Shown here piece by piece: positions 10,765 through 20,865 of a stretch of 64,000 bases of DNA; positions within the stretch are counted from its first letter, which is position 1; each line of letters opens with the position of its first letter. This DNA comes from Plotosus lineatus (lineage: Eukaryota; Chordata; Actinopteri; Siluriformes; Plotosidae), in the NCBI GenBank assembly GCA_024760905.1, contig CM045734.1, positions 43,624,564 through 43,688,563 of the forward strand, written 5' to 3'. The notes below the pieces were generated by a model. It was not told where the DNA came from, ran no database searches, and saw nothing but the letters and a program-made list of their open reading frames with translations. A program made the translations under genes and the position numbers.

Positions 10765-10890
10765 TAATTTTCATCCTCTGTACACGAAACAACCTCTTCT
10801 TACGAAAAGCACCAAATGCACCATTCAAAAATTCAAACAATGCGCGAGTTTCTCTCTCATTGGCCTCCTATTGGCTAGGAAGGGATGACG
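10763..10890 (+). mobile_element. Fragment of pogo/Tigger-like element, family 1
   Basis: Matches the copy at 40362-41348 over TTTTCATCCTCTGTACACGA, AACAACCTCTTCTTACGAAA and AGCACCAAATGCACCATTCA. The left end is replaced by the TA tract, and the sequence runs out near 10890. Confidence 0.55.
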
Positions 10891-10969
10891 TTATCGTTCC
10901 AACTTTGTTCAAGTTTGTGTGTTGAAGTGTTCATGTTTGTGTGTCAATCCAACTGCGAAGCCACGTGAA

Positions 10970-11008
10970 GCCACGTGAATTGAAGCGCAAAGTAGTGAGG
11001 GATCCTTG
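10970..11008 (+). mobile_element. Right end of a TA-flanked MITE
   Basis: GAAGCGCAAAGTAGTGAGGG then ATCCTTG resembles the right inverted repeat of the MITE at 26659-27135 (GAAGCACGAAGTAGCGAGGG). Only this end is recognisable. Confidence 0.4.

Positions 11009-11092
<84 letters not shown>
11008..11092. repeat. (TA)n(TG)n microsatellite
   Basis: TA run turning into TG run with one TATG interruption. Confidence 0.95.
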
Positions 11093-11094
<2 letters not shown>

Positions 11095-11460
11095 GAGAGG
11101 TATTTAAAAATCTGACTGCCAGGTTCCCACTGTTTGGCCCAAACCCTATGAGCGTAATCTATTCGTACATACAAGTGGGAAAAGGATCCTAGAAGAATGA
11201 TGTTAAACTGTTTAATTAGGACTTTAAAACCTCTTTTTAAAAAGTGCCCAGAGCCTTCCCTTTTGGTTTTTGTGAGGGCTCTGTTTGAGAGGAAGAAGAT
11301 TACAGAGGGTGGAAGATTGGATCATCTCCATACTCATGTGTGAACATGAAACGGTGATATGATGAATCACTTTTAACAGGTTCTCTGTATACTCCCTTCT
11401 GTGCTATAAAGGATGAGTAATACTTGAGGAATAAAGAATATACTGCATTACAATGTCATG
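11093..11460. other. No gene recognised
   Basis: Unique-looking sequence. No supported feature. Confidence 0.4.
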
Positions 11461-11461
11461 T

Positions 11462-12000
11462 CATCTTCATCTTCTGCTTAATCCAGGGTCGGGTCGTGGG
11501 GCCAGCAGCTGTTCCTAAACCAGCAGAGAGATACAGTCTCTCCAGCATGGTATTGGTCAACCCCGGGGTCTCTGCCTGGTTGGACATTTCTGAAAAACAA
11601 CACCAGGAAGAATTCTAATCAAATCCCTGAGTCATTTCAACTGGCTCCTCTCAACTGGGAGGAGCAGCAGTTCTACTTCGAGCTCTTCCCCAAAGAATGA
11701 ACTTCTCACCCTATCTCTGAGGGAGAGCTGTACCACCCTGCGAAGGAAGCTCACTTCAGCCATTTATATTTGTGATCTTGTCCTTTCAGTCACTGCCCAA
11801 AACTTAGGAACCTAAATCAACTGATAAATTAGGAGCTTTGCCTTGCAGCTTAGCTCTTCCTCTTCACAACAATGAACCAGTACAAGCTCGGCTTCATGGC
11901 AGAGGCTGAACTGATCCGCCTGTCGAACTTTTGCTCCATCCTTCCCTCACTCGTGAACAGGACCCTGAGTACTTAAACTCCTTCACTTGGGGCAGGATCT
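11462..12000 (-). mobile_element. 3' fragment of the CR1/L2-group (Rex1-like) LINE
   Basis: Shares ATCCAGGGTCGGGTCGTGGG, CCCCGGGGTCTCTGCCTGGT, GGACATTTCTGAAAAACA and CACTTGGGGCAGGATCTT with the longer copy at 21272-23686. Only the 3' 0.5 kb is present, in the same orientation as that copy. 5'-truncated relic. Confidence 0.65.
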
Positions 12001-12035
12001 TGTAATAATAATAATAAATCATATTGTTCATTCAT

Positions 12036-12372
12036 TAGGTTCATTTTATGAGCTGCTCAATCTTAATTAGGGTCATGGGGAGACTGGTGCCCATCTCAAT
12101 CAACTCTCAATCAACTCTCAGGCAAAGGCAGAGTACACCCTGGACAGTTCACCAGGTGATCGTAGGGCAGACACTCTTAACAAAAGTCAGCAATGGTTCT
12201 TTTACATGCCTCCCACCATAGGCAGTGAGAGACACGGCCAGCCTTTCACAACCCAGTTAGCTGCACTGTGGGGACAGTACTGTAGTGACATCCATTGACA
12301 GTGGGATTTGTACCTTCAACCTTAGGATCAGCAATACAGTACAGCACCTTTGCACCGGGCCACCATTGCCCA
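12036..12372 (-). repeat. SINE, head A with L2-type tail
   Basis: Minus-strand copy: tail AATCTTAATTAGGGTCATGG, body AAAGTCAGCAATGGTTCTTT, and head with a B-box complement (TGGGATTTGTACC) and A-box complement (GGGCCACCATTGCCC). Considerably diverged. Confidence 0.75.
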
Positions 12373-12548
12373 TATTCTGTTGTTATAATAATAGTAAAAT
12401 CTATTATGATGTTAAGTATCTAGAAATTAAATAAGAAATGGCAGGAAAAGAAATGTAAGAATACAAAGAAATATAGCGTAAAGTTAACAATTTAATAACG
12501 TTCTATAAGAAACACATTTGTATGACTTACTCATTAGGGCTTATTATA

Positions 12549-13993
12549 CAGGTTCTTCTCAAAAGATTTGCATATTGTGATCAAGTTCATTATTTTCTGT
12601 AATGTACTGATAAACATCAGACTTTCATATATTTTAAATTCATTACACACAACTGAAGTAGTTCAAGCCTTTTATTGTTTTAATATTGATAATTTTGGCA
12701 AAAAAGTAAAGAAAAACCAAAAATCCCCATCTTAAAAAATTAGCATATTTCATCCGACCAATAAAAAAAGTGGTTTTAATCCAAAAAAGTCAACCTTCAA
12801 ATAATTATGTTCAGTTATGCACTCAATACTTGGTCGGGAATCCTTTTGCAGAAATGACTGCTTCAATGCGGCGTGGCATGGAGGCAATCAGCCTGTGGCA
12901 CTGCTGAGGTGTTACGGAGGCCCAGGATGCTTCGATAGCGGCCTTAAGCTCATCCACAGTGTTGGGTCTGGTGTCTCTCAACTTTCTCTTCACAATATCC
13001 CACAGATTCTCTATGGGGTTCAGGTCAGGGGAGTTGGCAGGCCAATTGAGCACAGTAATACCATGGTCAGTAAACCATTTAGCAGTGGTTTTGGCACTGT
13101 GAGCAGGTGCCAGGTCGTGCTGAAAAATGAAATCTTCATCTCCATAAAGCTTTTCATGAAGTGCTCCAAAATCTCCTGATAGCTAGCTGCATTGACTCTG
13201 CCCTTGATAAAACACAGTGGACCAACACCAGCAGCTGACATGGCACCCCAGACCATCACTGACTGTGGGGACTCGACACTGGACTTCAGGCATTTTGGCA
13301 TCTCCTTGTCCCCAGTCTTCCTCCAGACTCTGGCACCTTGATTTCCAAATGACATGCAAAATTTGCTTTCATCCGAAAAAAGTACTTTGGACCACTGAGC
13401 AACAGTCCAGTGCTGCTTCCCTGTAGCCCAGGTCAGGGGAATGCGGCACCTGTAGCCCATTTCCTGCACACGCCTGTGCACGGTGGCTCTGGATGTTTCT
13501 ACTCCAGACTTGGTCCACTGCTTCCATAGGTCCCCCAAGGTCTGGAATCGCCCTTCTTTCAGTTTTTCCTTCCCACTGACGTCCCACTGAGGTGCCTTGA
13601 TACAGCACTCTGAGAACAGCCTATTCACTCAGAGATTTCTTTCTGTGTCTTACCCTCTTGCTTGAGGGTGTCAATGATGGCCTTCTGGACAGCAGTCAGG
13701 TCGGCAGTCTTACCCATGATTGCGGTTTTGAGTAATGAACCAGGCTGGGAGTTTTTAAAAACCTCAGGAATCTTTTGCAGGTGTTTAGAGTTAATTGGTT
13801 GATTCAGATGATTAGGTTAATAGCTCGTTTAGAGCACCTTTTCATGATATGATAATTTTTTGAGATAGGAATTTTGGGTTTTCATGAGCTGTATGCCAAA
13901 ATCATCAGTATTAAAACAATAAAAGACCTGAAATATTTCAGTTGGTGTGCAATGAATTTCACCACGATATGCTAATTTTTTGAGAATGACCTG
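12549..13993 (-). mobile_element. Complete but inactive Tc1-like transposon
   Basis: 1445 bp between TA dinucleotides (12547-12548 and 13994-13995). The termini CAGGTTCTTCTCAAAAGATT and, reversed, CAGGTCATTCTCAAAAAATT begin inverted repeats of roughly 200 bp. The transposase lies on the minus strand and starts at 13717 (MGKTADLTAVQKAI). It is broken by at least two frameshifts. One is a 13-bp deletion near 13154, seen by comparison with the copy at 36579-37275. Confidence 0.9.
12823..13717 (-). pseudogene. Tc1 transposase, frameshifted
   Basis: The start at 13717 gives MGKTADLTAVQKAI. A frame shift leads to the 13628-13020 frame, with SDESKFCMSFGNQGARVWRK (first catalytic Asp) and SVMVWGAMSAAGVGPLCFIK. 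A second shift leads to the 13053-12823 frame, with WPANSPDLNPIENLWDIVKR (third catalytic position, Glu of PIENLW) and the C-terminus QCHRLIASMPRRI. The FQHDLAPAHSA block holding the second Asp lies just beyond the 13-bp deletion and is out of frame. A functional Tc1 protein has about 340 residues. Not functional. Confidence 0.85.
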
Positions 13994-13995
13994 TA

Positions 13996-14207
13996 TGTCT
14001 GGAACGACACTGAGTCTATGCGGGAGGAAAAAATAGCCTTTGAGCAGTTTACATATAAATGTTATTGTTTTACTATGTCAGGTTGACAACATATTTACCT
14101 TTGAACTCGCTTTGATGAGCTTGTAAGCATGTTAGCCGTATGGTTTTGTGCTTAAGTCCCACTCCACTCCTGCGTTTCAGGAGCATATTTTAAAAGGTAG
14201 GCATTGG
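13996..14207. other. No gene recognised
   Basis: Short unique-looking stretch. Nothing supported. Confidence 0.4.
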
Positions 14208-14312
14208 GCAGCGGTCGCCTCGCGGTATCGAGCGCTGGATCGCTGATCCTAGGGTTGGGAGTTCAAGTCCCACTCTACACAAGGTTGTCACTGTCCCCCC
14301 AAATGCAGCAAA
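14208..14312 (+). repeat. SINE head A only, 3'-truncated
   Basis: Carries GTCGCCTCGCGGTATCGAGC, GCTGGATCGCTGATCCTAGG and the B box GGGAGTTCAAGTCCCAC, then stops after AAGGTTGTCACTGTCCCCCC. Body and tail are missing. Not a functional tRNA gene: no acceptor-stem pairing. Confidence 0.65.
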
Positions 14313-14400
14313 AGCAAAAACCTAAGTTGAAAGCTTGTGATCTCACTTCCCTCAGACAGCACTGTATCAAACTTGTCATTCAACTACAGTATAGCTGATA

Positions 14401-14975
14401 CAGTCGGTCCCCTACTTCTGAAGATCCCTGGGTACGAAATCCCTGGGCTAAGAAGATCATTTTCCTAAATTTCCATCCTTGGGATACGAAAACAACCCCC
14501 TGTTACGAAAAGAAATTCAAAATTTAAATGCACCAATCAAAATTTCACACGATGTGTGAGTTGCTCTCTGATTGGCTGTCTCTCAACATCCCGCCCTGCT
14601 GGCCTCCCATTAGCTAAGAGGGATGACACAGAATCAGAAGGAGACCTTAAAGCAGAAATACAGTGATGACCTCTGATCTTTCTGTACTGTAATTCCGAGA
14701 GAGATAGAGGCAGAAGGAAGCTTAACTCTTTAGTTTTTAGTTTAATTTTTTAAGTTGTTTAATTCAGTAAATGTTCAATAAATGTGGGCACATTTGAGCT
14801 CATCTGGAATTCCGATCCCTCAAGGAATCAAGTTTAAGTTGAGTTTGGACCTTCCAACTGTCAAGCAGGGAATGCGCTTTGAATTCCACGTCTTGTGGGC
14901 ATGGCCCGCAGCGCATGCGTGTGAGAGAGAGGGGGGGGGTAGAGGGAGAGCAATAGACAGGTGTGTGTGTGTGTA

Positions 14976-15034
<59 letters not shown>

Positions 15035-15283
15035 ATAAAAAATGTTTAATCATGATATAATTGGTTTAATAAATAATTTTCTTTAAGTTTTAACACATAT
15101 TTCATACAAAATTGGTGTACTTTTATCATTTTTAAAGGGTTTATGGGGTTTATCCAGTCCAAAGACTGAAGCCTTGGAATGAATTAGGCGTTTAATTTGT
15201 AAAATGTGACCCCTACTGACGAAATCCCCGCGGTACGAAAAAGGCTCTGAAACAGATTAATTTCGTAGGTAGGGGGCCAACTG
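14401..15283 (+). mobile_element. pogo/Tigger-like non-autonomous element, family 1
   Basis: 883 bp between TA dinucleotides. The left end CAGTCGGTCCCCTACTTCTG and the right end, reversed, CAGTTGGCCCCCTACCTACG are imperfect inverted repeats. The interior keeps ATTGGCTGTCTCTCAACATC and AGAAGGAGACCTTAAAGCAG, shared with the other copies, but no reading frame of note. A (TG)n tract lies inside at 14961-15032. Confidence 0.75.
14961..15032. repeat. (GT)n microsatellite
   Basis: GT tract with one TATGTC interruption, inside the pogo-like element. Confidence 0.95.
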
Positions 15284-15359
15284 TATAACAATATCCAAGG
15301 TCACTTTGGTAAACCCTTGTCAAGCAAAATATATAGTTTAACCTACAAATGGCAGTTAC

Positions 15360-15545
15360 TACTTTACATTTACAACATTTAGCAGACACTCTTATCTAGA
15401 GCAACTTAGAATGAGCATTTTTTAAATACAATTTGAGCAATTGAGGGTTAAGGACCTTGCTCAAGGGCCCAACAGTGGTCACGGTGGAGGTTGAGTGGCT
15501 GACCTTCGGATTAGCAACCCATCACATTAACCACTAATCCACTAC
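15360..15545 (-). repeat. tRNA-related SINE, family E
   Basis: TTACATTTACAACATTTAGC, AGACACTCTTATCTAGAGCA, GGACCTTGCTCAAGGGCCCA and TTAACCACTAATCCACTA are typical of a SINE widespread in teleost genomes. The tRNA-like head is at the 15545 end on the minus strand. I recognise it from general knowledge, not a search. Confidence 0.6.
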
Positions 15546-15639
15546 TATCCAGTATTATTACTTTATTATGCAAATGCCTGTTAGGAGCATGTATATAAAT
15601 GTGACTGTGTAAACGGGGTACATAATTACATTCAGAGTG

Positions 15640-16250
15640 TGCTGTAACTTGTGTCACATGGTATGACTCAGCTGTAAAGGGGTCTGGAAACTTCGAGATG
15701 GACCTGGTTGCGCATGCGCCCTGGTGGCGGGTCAGCTGATTCAGAAACTTCGCGAATGGAACTTTTTGGAACTTTGGGGAGGTTATATTAAGGACCTGGT
15801 GCCGACTAGCTCCAGCCTCTTCCAGTCTCTTCGGCGCGCAGATCCTCTAAGGAAACTCATTGCGGTGGCTCATCTCATCCAAGGCGGATCATGGAAACGT
15901 CACCCAAGTTTTGTCGTTCGGGACTTCATCACCAAAGTCCATCGTCCACGTTCACCCACAGCCAATGTGAGGACTTTAATAATTTGTTTCTGTCTAACAC
16001 GGGATTACAAGCCTTTCCCCGCCAGCGCGTGTGCCGCTTCTAAATTTATCATGCTGCAGGTGCTTGGTAACTATGAGACCCTTTGTTTAATTTGTATTTT
16101 GGTTGACCTTTAAGGTGTACGTATTATTTTGCCTTTCCTTGTTTGTATTATTAAATTGTATTTTGTTTATGTCATGGTTTGTCGTGCTTTACTGGTTTCA
16201 TGGGGAAATTTACTTCCAAATTCCATACGTAATAAAATTGGGGGCTCATC
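15640..16250 (+). mobile_element. Possible solo LTR with primer-binding-site remnant
   Basis: GC-richer than its surroundings. A TATA-like GGTTATATTAAGG lies at 15780-15792 and a poly(A) signal AATAAAA at 16231. This is followed at once by TTGGGGGCTCATCC, which resembles the start of a tRNA-Pro primer-binding site as found just after the 5' LTR of many LTR retroelements. No gag or pol frame follows, so this would be a solo or truncated LTR. The left boundary (TG at about 15640) is uncertain. The 129-codon frame at 15724-16113 looks fortuitous. Confidence 0.4.
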
Positions 16251-16299
16251 CAATAGAATCCATTTGGCATACGTAACAATGCCTAATGTAATCTTTGTC

Positions 16300-17117
16300 C
16301 AGAAGCACTGTCCAATGGACAATGGCTTGGAAGCACCTAGGAAGGATTATCACACAGTACAAATGTGTTTTTGAATTGAAAAAAAAAAAAAAGACTGCGG
16401 TCGTGAGGGTGTGATTGGGGTAAAGGAATCAGGCAGCACCAGCAGGTAATATGAGGTGCTGCACCCGAGGGCTAATTGCAGGCATTATTTATGTGTGTTT
16501 GCAGATGGAAATACACTGGTGATAACAGAGAGAGAGCTGAGAGCAGTCGTGTGTCTGTGTATGTATAGGGTGTGGTTGGGTGGTTTACAAAGACACACCC
16601 TGAGGAATAAAAGGCGACTAAAAAGTGTGTCATGTTAAATAGATTGAAAAGTAGATAACCAGAGTTAAGTGTCCTCTTTCAAACTCTTTAGTGTCCTGAA
16701 CGTGGTCTGAGTGCAAAACCACACAATCAAACACATGGCTATGGAAGAAATTGATGGTCTGTCTGCGGTTCAGAACTGTTTTTAGTAGAGAATATACAGC
16801 AAATTTTAAAATAGTATGACAACGTGAATTACCCGGTACTGTTGCACAGGACACAATAATACCTGAAACATCAGGCCATCAATAGAATTTAAGTATTGTG
16901 AGAGAGAAGGGCTAATTTATAATGTGATAAATACCTTAGTATTTCAATATTTTTTTTATTTGTTTGTTTGTTTTTTATGATACAAGAATCCAAACTGAAA
17001 AAGTGTTAATTAAAAAAAAAAAAATTCAGTTTATGAGATGTTCAAATATGGTGTTGTGTTGTATTATTGATAGGGTTTATATAGAAATAGAGTTGAATTG
17101 AATTCAATTGAATGGGA
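16300..17117. other. No gene recognised
   Basis: AT-rich sequence with A and T runs. Nothing supported beyond short low-complexity stretches. Confidence 0.4.
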
Positions 17118-17452
17118 CGGCAGTGGTGGCCTAGTGGTATAGGTGTTGAATCACTGATCCTCAGGTTGGGGGTTCAAGCCCCACTCACCACAAGTTATCA
17201 CTGCCCCAAAGGCAGCTAACTGGGTTATCAAAGGCCGGCCATGTCTGTCACTGTCTATAGTGTGAGGCTGAAAAAGAACCATTGCTGACTTTCGACAAGA
17301 GTAGGCTACATAGCCGTCAGCGTGTTTCCGCCCTATGATGGCCTGGCTAGCTGTGCAGGGTGTACTCTGCCCTCGCCCGGAATCGGCTGGGATGGGCACC
17401 AGCTTCCCCGCGACCCTAATAAGGATTAAGCGGTTACAGAAAATGAACTGAA
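17118..17452 (+). repeat. SINE, head A with L2-type tail
   Basis: Full-length copy starting CGGCAGTGGTGGCCTAGTGG and ending CGGTTACAGAAAATGAACTG. Flanking GAATTGAATTCAATTGAATGG-like sequences resemble each other with three mismatches and may be a target-site duplication. Confidence 0.85.
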
Positions 17453-17473
17453 TTGAACTAAATTGAATGGAAC

Positions 17474-17745
17474 CTGGTGGCACGGTGGCTTAGTGGTTAG
17501 CACATCTGCTCCACAGCCAGAAGGTGATCCTGGGTGTGATTCCCAGCTCGGGGGTTTCTGAGTGGAGTTTGCATGTTCTCCCTGTGCTTGCAGGGGTTTT
17601 CTTCCCACAGTCCAGAAACATGGGCAGTAGGTTAATCGTCTGATCCAAATCATTCCAAGGTGTGAATGTGAGTGTACCCCGCCCATGCCCAGAGTTGGAG
17701 GAGATAGGTGCCAGCCCCCTCGAGATCCAATCAATCCAAATAAAT
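17474..17745 (+). repeat. SINE family C
   Basis: Head GGTGGCACGGTGGCTTAGTG with B box GGTGTGATTCCCAGC. The body has GAGTGGAGTTTGCATGTTCT and CACAGTCCAGAAACATGGGC. The tail carries CCCAGAGTTGGAGGAGATAG. The (GT)-prone position reads CCAAGGTGTGAATGTGAGTG here, unexpanded. Confidence 0.75.
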
Positions 17746-17938
17746 CATGATCCAAATAAATGTATAAATAAATGAATGAATGGAACCCCACAAGCTAAGC
17801 TTAAATAACTTTTTTGAATGATTTGAATCACTGATATTTATATCAAGAATCTACCAGTTTGTATTAGAAAATGTTAGGCTTAGTTATAAAACTGTTCCAA
17901 AGCTAATAATAAAAAACAATAATATGTCTGTGTCTCAA

Positions 17939-18296
17939 GGGGCAGTGGTGGCCTTGTGGTAAAGGTGCTGGATAACTACTCCTAAGGTTGGTGGTTCAAG
18001 TCCCACTCTCAACAGGTTGTCACTGCACACCACCCCCACCACCCCACCCCTCCCCAGTGCAGCTAACTGGGTTATCAAAGGCTGGCCATGTCTCTCACTG
18101 TCGATGGTGTGAGGCATGCAAAAGAACCATTGCTGACTTTCGACAAGAGTACCTGCATAGCCGTCAGCGTGTTTTCTGGCCTGTGATGGCCTGGCGAGCT
18201 ATCCAGAGTGTATGCTGCCTTCGCCCAGAGTCGGCTGGGATGGGTGCCAGCCTCCCCGCGACCCTAATTAGGATTAAGCTGTTTCGGAAAATGAAC
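17939..18296 (+). repeat. SINE, head A with L2-type tail
   Basis: Full-length copy with a C-rich insertion (CACCACCCCCACCACCCCAC) between head and body. The tail is complete, ending GATTAAGCTGTTTCGGAAAA. Confidence 0.85.
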
Positions 18297-18309
18297 GAAT
18301 GAATGTATA

Positions 18310-18680
18310 TATCTCCCTGCGATGGCTGGGTGAGCTGTTCAGAGTGTAGCCCTCCCTCGCCTGAAGTTGGCTGGGTTGGGCACCAGCCTCCCTATGACCA
18401 TAATAATAATAATAATAATACATTTTATTTATATGGCGCCTTTCTCAGCACTCAAGGTCGCCTCACATCATAAAAACAGTAATAAAACATTCAAATAAAA
18501 TACAATCAACATATTCAATATAAACAGACAGTTAAATACAGTTAAAATATTTACATGACAGTGCAGTTGTGGTTACAGTGAGTATGCAAGTTTGAACAGG
18601 TGAGTTTTGAGTCTGGATTTGAAGAGTGGGAATGTTTATAATTAGGATTAAACAACTCAGAAAATGAATGAATAAATGTC
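18310..18680 (+). repeat. SINE tail fragment interrupted by another repeat
   Basis: A second L2-type tail (TGCGATGGCTGGGTGAGCTG to CCAGCCTCCCTATGAC) is broken at about 18400 by (ATA)n plus a block beginning TTTATTTATATGGCGCCTTT. It resumes at about 18636 with ATAATTAGGATTAAACAACT and CAGAAAATGAATGAATAAAT. The inner block resembles a common teleost repeat of the 'atagcgcctttctcaacactcaaggtcgc' type. Confidence 0.65.
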
Positions 18681-19228
18681 TGTCTGTGTCTATAGGCTGT
18701 AAGAACAAGAACCCACAGCGATTCTACAGAATTTCTTTGGAAAATCTTTACTGATCAGTCAAAGATATCTACACCCCTTGTGAAACTCTTGCAAAACTGC
18801 AAGACATGCTACAGCCTTGTTCTGTATTTTAATAGTGATGAAAGGGCATGTCATCTACCATGTAGTGTATGTATACTTTTTTAAGTTCGTGACGTCCGAT
18901 ACTAATGTTCTGTAATATTTGGTGTTATGTTAGCATGCACACATGAACTGTGCTTTCTTAATGAACTGCACGGAGAGAGGAAAGTACAGTAGTCTCTTTT
19001 TGAGGTAAACACCTCGGGTACTGTTTTACAGCCTGATGTTCAGAACATGAATAGCTTTGAACTAGCTTTGATGTGCTCGTGAACATCTCAGCAGTTTAGT
19101 TTAATAGTTCTCTTTGGAATAATAAAACATAATTATTGTATGATATTTTTAAACTCAGAATTACTATAGGGAGAGCAAAGAGCAATCTTTGTGGCTTGTT
19201 TTCTGTAACCTTCGAGATTTTTGCATTG
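18681..19228. other. No gene recognised
   Basis: Unique-looking sequence. No supported feature. Confidence 0.4.
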
Positions 19229-19370
19229 TTAAAGGGTACCTGTAGTGAAAGCGCTCATATACCTAATTTGATGTATTGTGTATAGCTAGTGACAATACAC
19301 CTATAAGGCTTTTATTATATTCTCTCACAAACCAGCTTTAAGCGATTTATGAGCGTGACTAACTTCAAGC

Positions 19371-19709
19371 GTGGCAGTGGTGGTCTAGTGGTATAGGGCG
19401 CTGGATCACTGATCTAAAGGTTGGGGGTTCGAGTCCCACTCTCCACAAGGTTGTCACTGTCCTCCCCAGTGCAGCTAACTGGGTTATAAAAGGCCGGCCA
19501 TGTCTCTCACTGTCTATGGTGTGAGGCATGTAAAAGAACCATTGCTGACTTTCGACAAGAGTAGGCTGCAAAGCCGTTGGCGTGTTTCCACCCTGCGATG
19601 GCCTGGCGAGCTGTCCAGGGTGTACTCTGCCCTCACCCGAAGTTGGCTGGGATGGGCGCCAGCCTCCCCGTGACCCTAATTAGGATTAAGCGGTTACAGA
19701 AAATGATGA
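19371..19709 (+). repeat. SINE, head A with L2-type tail, nested in the TTAA element
   Basis: A 339-bp full-length copy bounded by ACTAACTTCAAGC (19358-19370) and ACTAACTTCAGGC (19710-19722), a 13-bp target-site duplication with one mismatch. Reference copy for the shape of this family: head, body, and a tail ending AGCGGTTACAGAAAATGATG. Confidence 0.9.
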
Positions 19710-19758
19710 ACTAACTTCAGGCTTCAGATCACAGGAGTTTTAAAACGGCGCATTTGAA

Positions 19759-19766
19759 TGACGTCA
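19759..19766. promoter_or_regulatory. Perfect CRE palindrome
   Basis: TGACGTCA lies 124 bp upstream of the start codon at 19890, followed by a TATA-like CGTATATACC at about 19814-19823. The motif is the known CREB/ATF site; use here is inferred from its position only. Confidence 0.35.
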
Positions 19767-19889
19767 TATCGTTGACAAAGCCTCGACCGGAACTGCGAGA
19801 TTGCAATGTAAACGTATATACCTGACCTATACAACACAAGCTCACGGAAACTTGGAAAAAAACAGACATTATAGTAGTTTTTTTAAACC

Positions 19890-20225
19890 ATGGACGAAGA
19901 GAATTTCGTAGAAGGATTAGAAGGTTATTTATATGAACCACTGAAGAAAACCTATCCACATTTAGTGAAATCGGACCAGGAAAGTGATGACTCGGAGGAC
20001 GATATTGGAGAGTCCGCAGAAGCTCTTACACGGGAAAATCGTAGCAAACAACCAGCAAATATTTGGTGCTCTTGTAAAAAATGTGTGGGTCAAAAAATCG
20101 ATCAGGAATGCTGTTGTTGTAAAGAACATGAATTGCTTGAGGAAAATATACTGACATTCTGCAATTGGCTATACGACTGTCAACGATGTTACGTCACAAT
20201 GACCTTTGACCCCGGTGAAAAGTAG
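19890..20225 (+). CDS. P2X7 C-terminal (ballast) domain-like protein in a transposon
   Basis: 111 codons starting in a strong Kozak context (AAACCATGG). The N-terminal third has a GYLYEP motif (residues 12-17) and an acidic stretch (DQESDDSEDD). The centre has NIWCSCKKCVGQKIDQECCC followed by CKE, a cysteine pattern like the zinc-binding WCxCxxC...ECxCC part of the cytoplasmic ballast domain of P2X7 receptors. After that comes a shortened C-terminus with CQRCYVTMTF, which may match the RCYATWRF region of P2X7. There are no transmembrane or channel segments. AATAAA signals follow at 20297 and 20332. In fish such domains occur as many dispersed 'P2X7-like' copies, which I know generally and did not search. 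Function unknown; DNA binding or element maintenance is possible. The C-terminus looks truncated. Confidence 0.55.
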   Translation: MDEENFVEGLEGYLYEPLKKTYPHLVKSDQESDDSEDDIGESAEALTRENRSKQPANIWCSCKKCVGQKIDQECCCCKEHELLEENILTFCNWLYDCQRCYVTMTFDPGEK

Positions 20226-20444
20226 CCAATATGTCCGCGCACTCAACCTTCGTGAGAAGGAATGTCATACAGAAGAAAAGGAAATGTGGACTTATAAATA
20301 AACTACCGACATCACGCGATGTTTAAAAGTTAATAATAAAGCATAGTGGATATTTTTTGAATGCTGTAGATTTTGGGTACAGGTACCCTTTAAGTAAGTG
20401 CTTAACAAACACATTAATGTATTCATTTGGCCTGGGTTTTTTTT

Positions 20445-20665
20445 TGGGGGGGGGTTTACACCTGAGCCTATTGGCTCATCAGGCCGGTGCTTATCCCCGG
20501 TTTCCGTAGCGTGAAGCGACCAGGAGTTCAACTCCTCCTGGATGGGACGCTAGTCCATCGCCGGTTACCTTCCCAGTATATTTTTACTGGTACCCATTTA
20601 AACTGCTGGGTGAACAGAGGCACACTTGTGGTTGAAACCTTGCCCGGGGATCTATTCATTTGGCC
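20445..20665 (-). repeat. SINE family D
   Basis: Contains CATCAGGCCGGTGCTTATCC, TCCTGGATGGGACGCTAGTC and CTGGGTGAACAGAGGCACAC, as in the copies at 2200-2491 and 28933-29188. The tRNA-like head is missing at the 20665 side. Confidence 0.7.
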
Positions 20666-20679
20666 TACCAGTTAATATT

Positions 20680-20770
20680 ACTTGTGGCTGCAGGAAGGTT
20701 GAAGCCTGTCGCAGCCAACTGGCGACAGAGGGATACACTCTGGGCATCTTGCCAGTTTATCGCAGGCCAA

Positions 20771-20865
<95 letters not shown>

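Larger units (their letters stand above)
19233..20389 (+). mobile_element. TTAA-flanked TIR transposon carrying a P2X7-ballast-like ORF
   Basis: Both termini read AGGGTACCTGTA in inverted orientation, each bordered by TTAA (19229-19232 and 20390-20393). TTAA target duplications are known for the piggyBac and Kolobok superfamilies, and an AGGG terminus fits the RRGG-type ends described for Kolobok; the assignment is tentative. Without the nested SINE (19371-19709 plus one duplication) the element would be about 0.8 kb. It contains no recognisable transposase, only the 111-codon frame at 19890-20225. Superfamily not proven. Confidence 0.6.

Noticed and set aside
15724..16113. 129-codon frame as a gene
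   Set aside because: No recognised domain, no splice or poly(A) context of its own; more likely part of an LTR-like repeat.
19371..19445. tRNA-like heads at many places
   Set aside because: A and B boxes are present but cloverleaf pairing is not, and every copy continues into the same SINE body.
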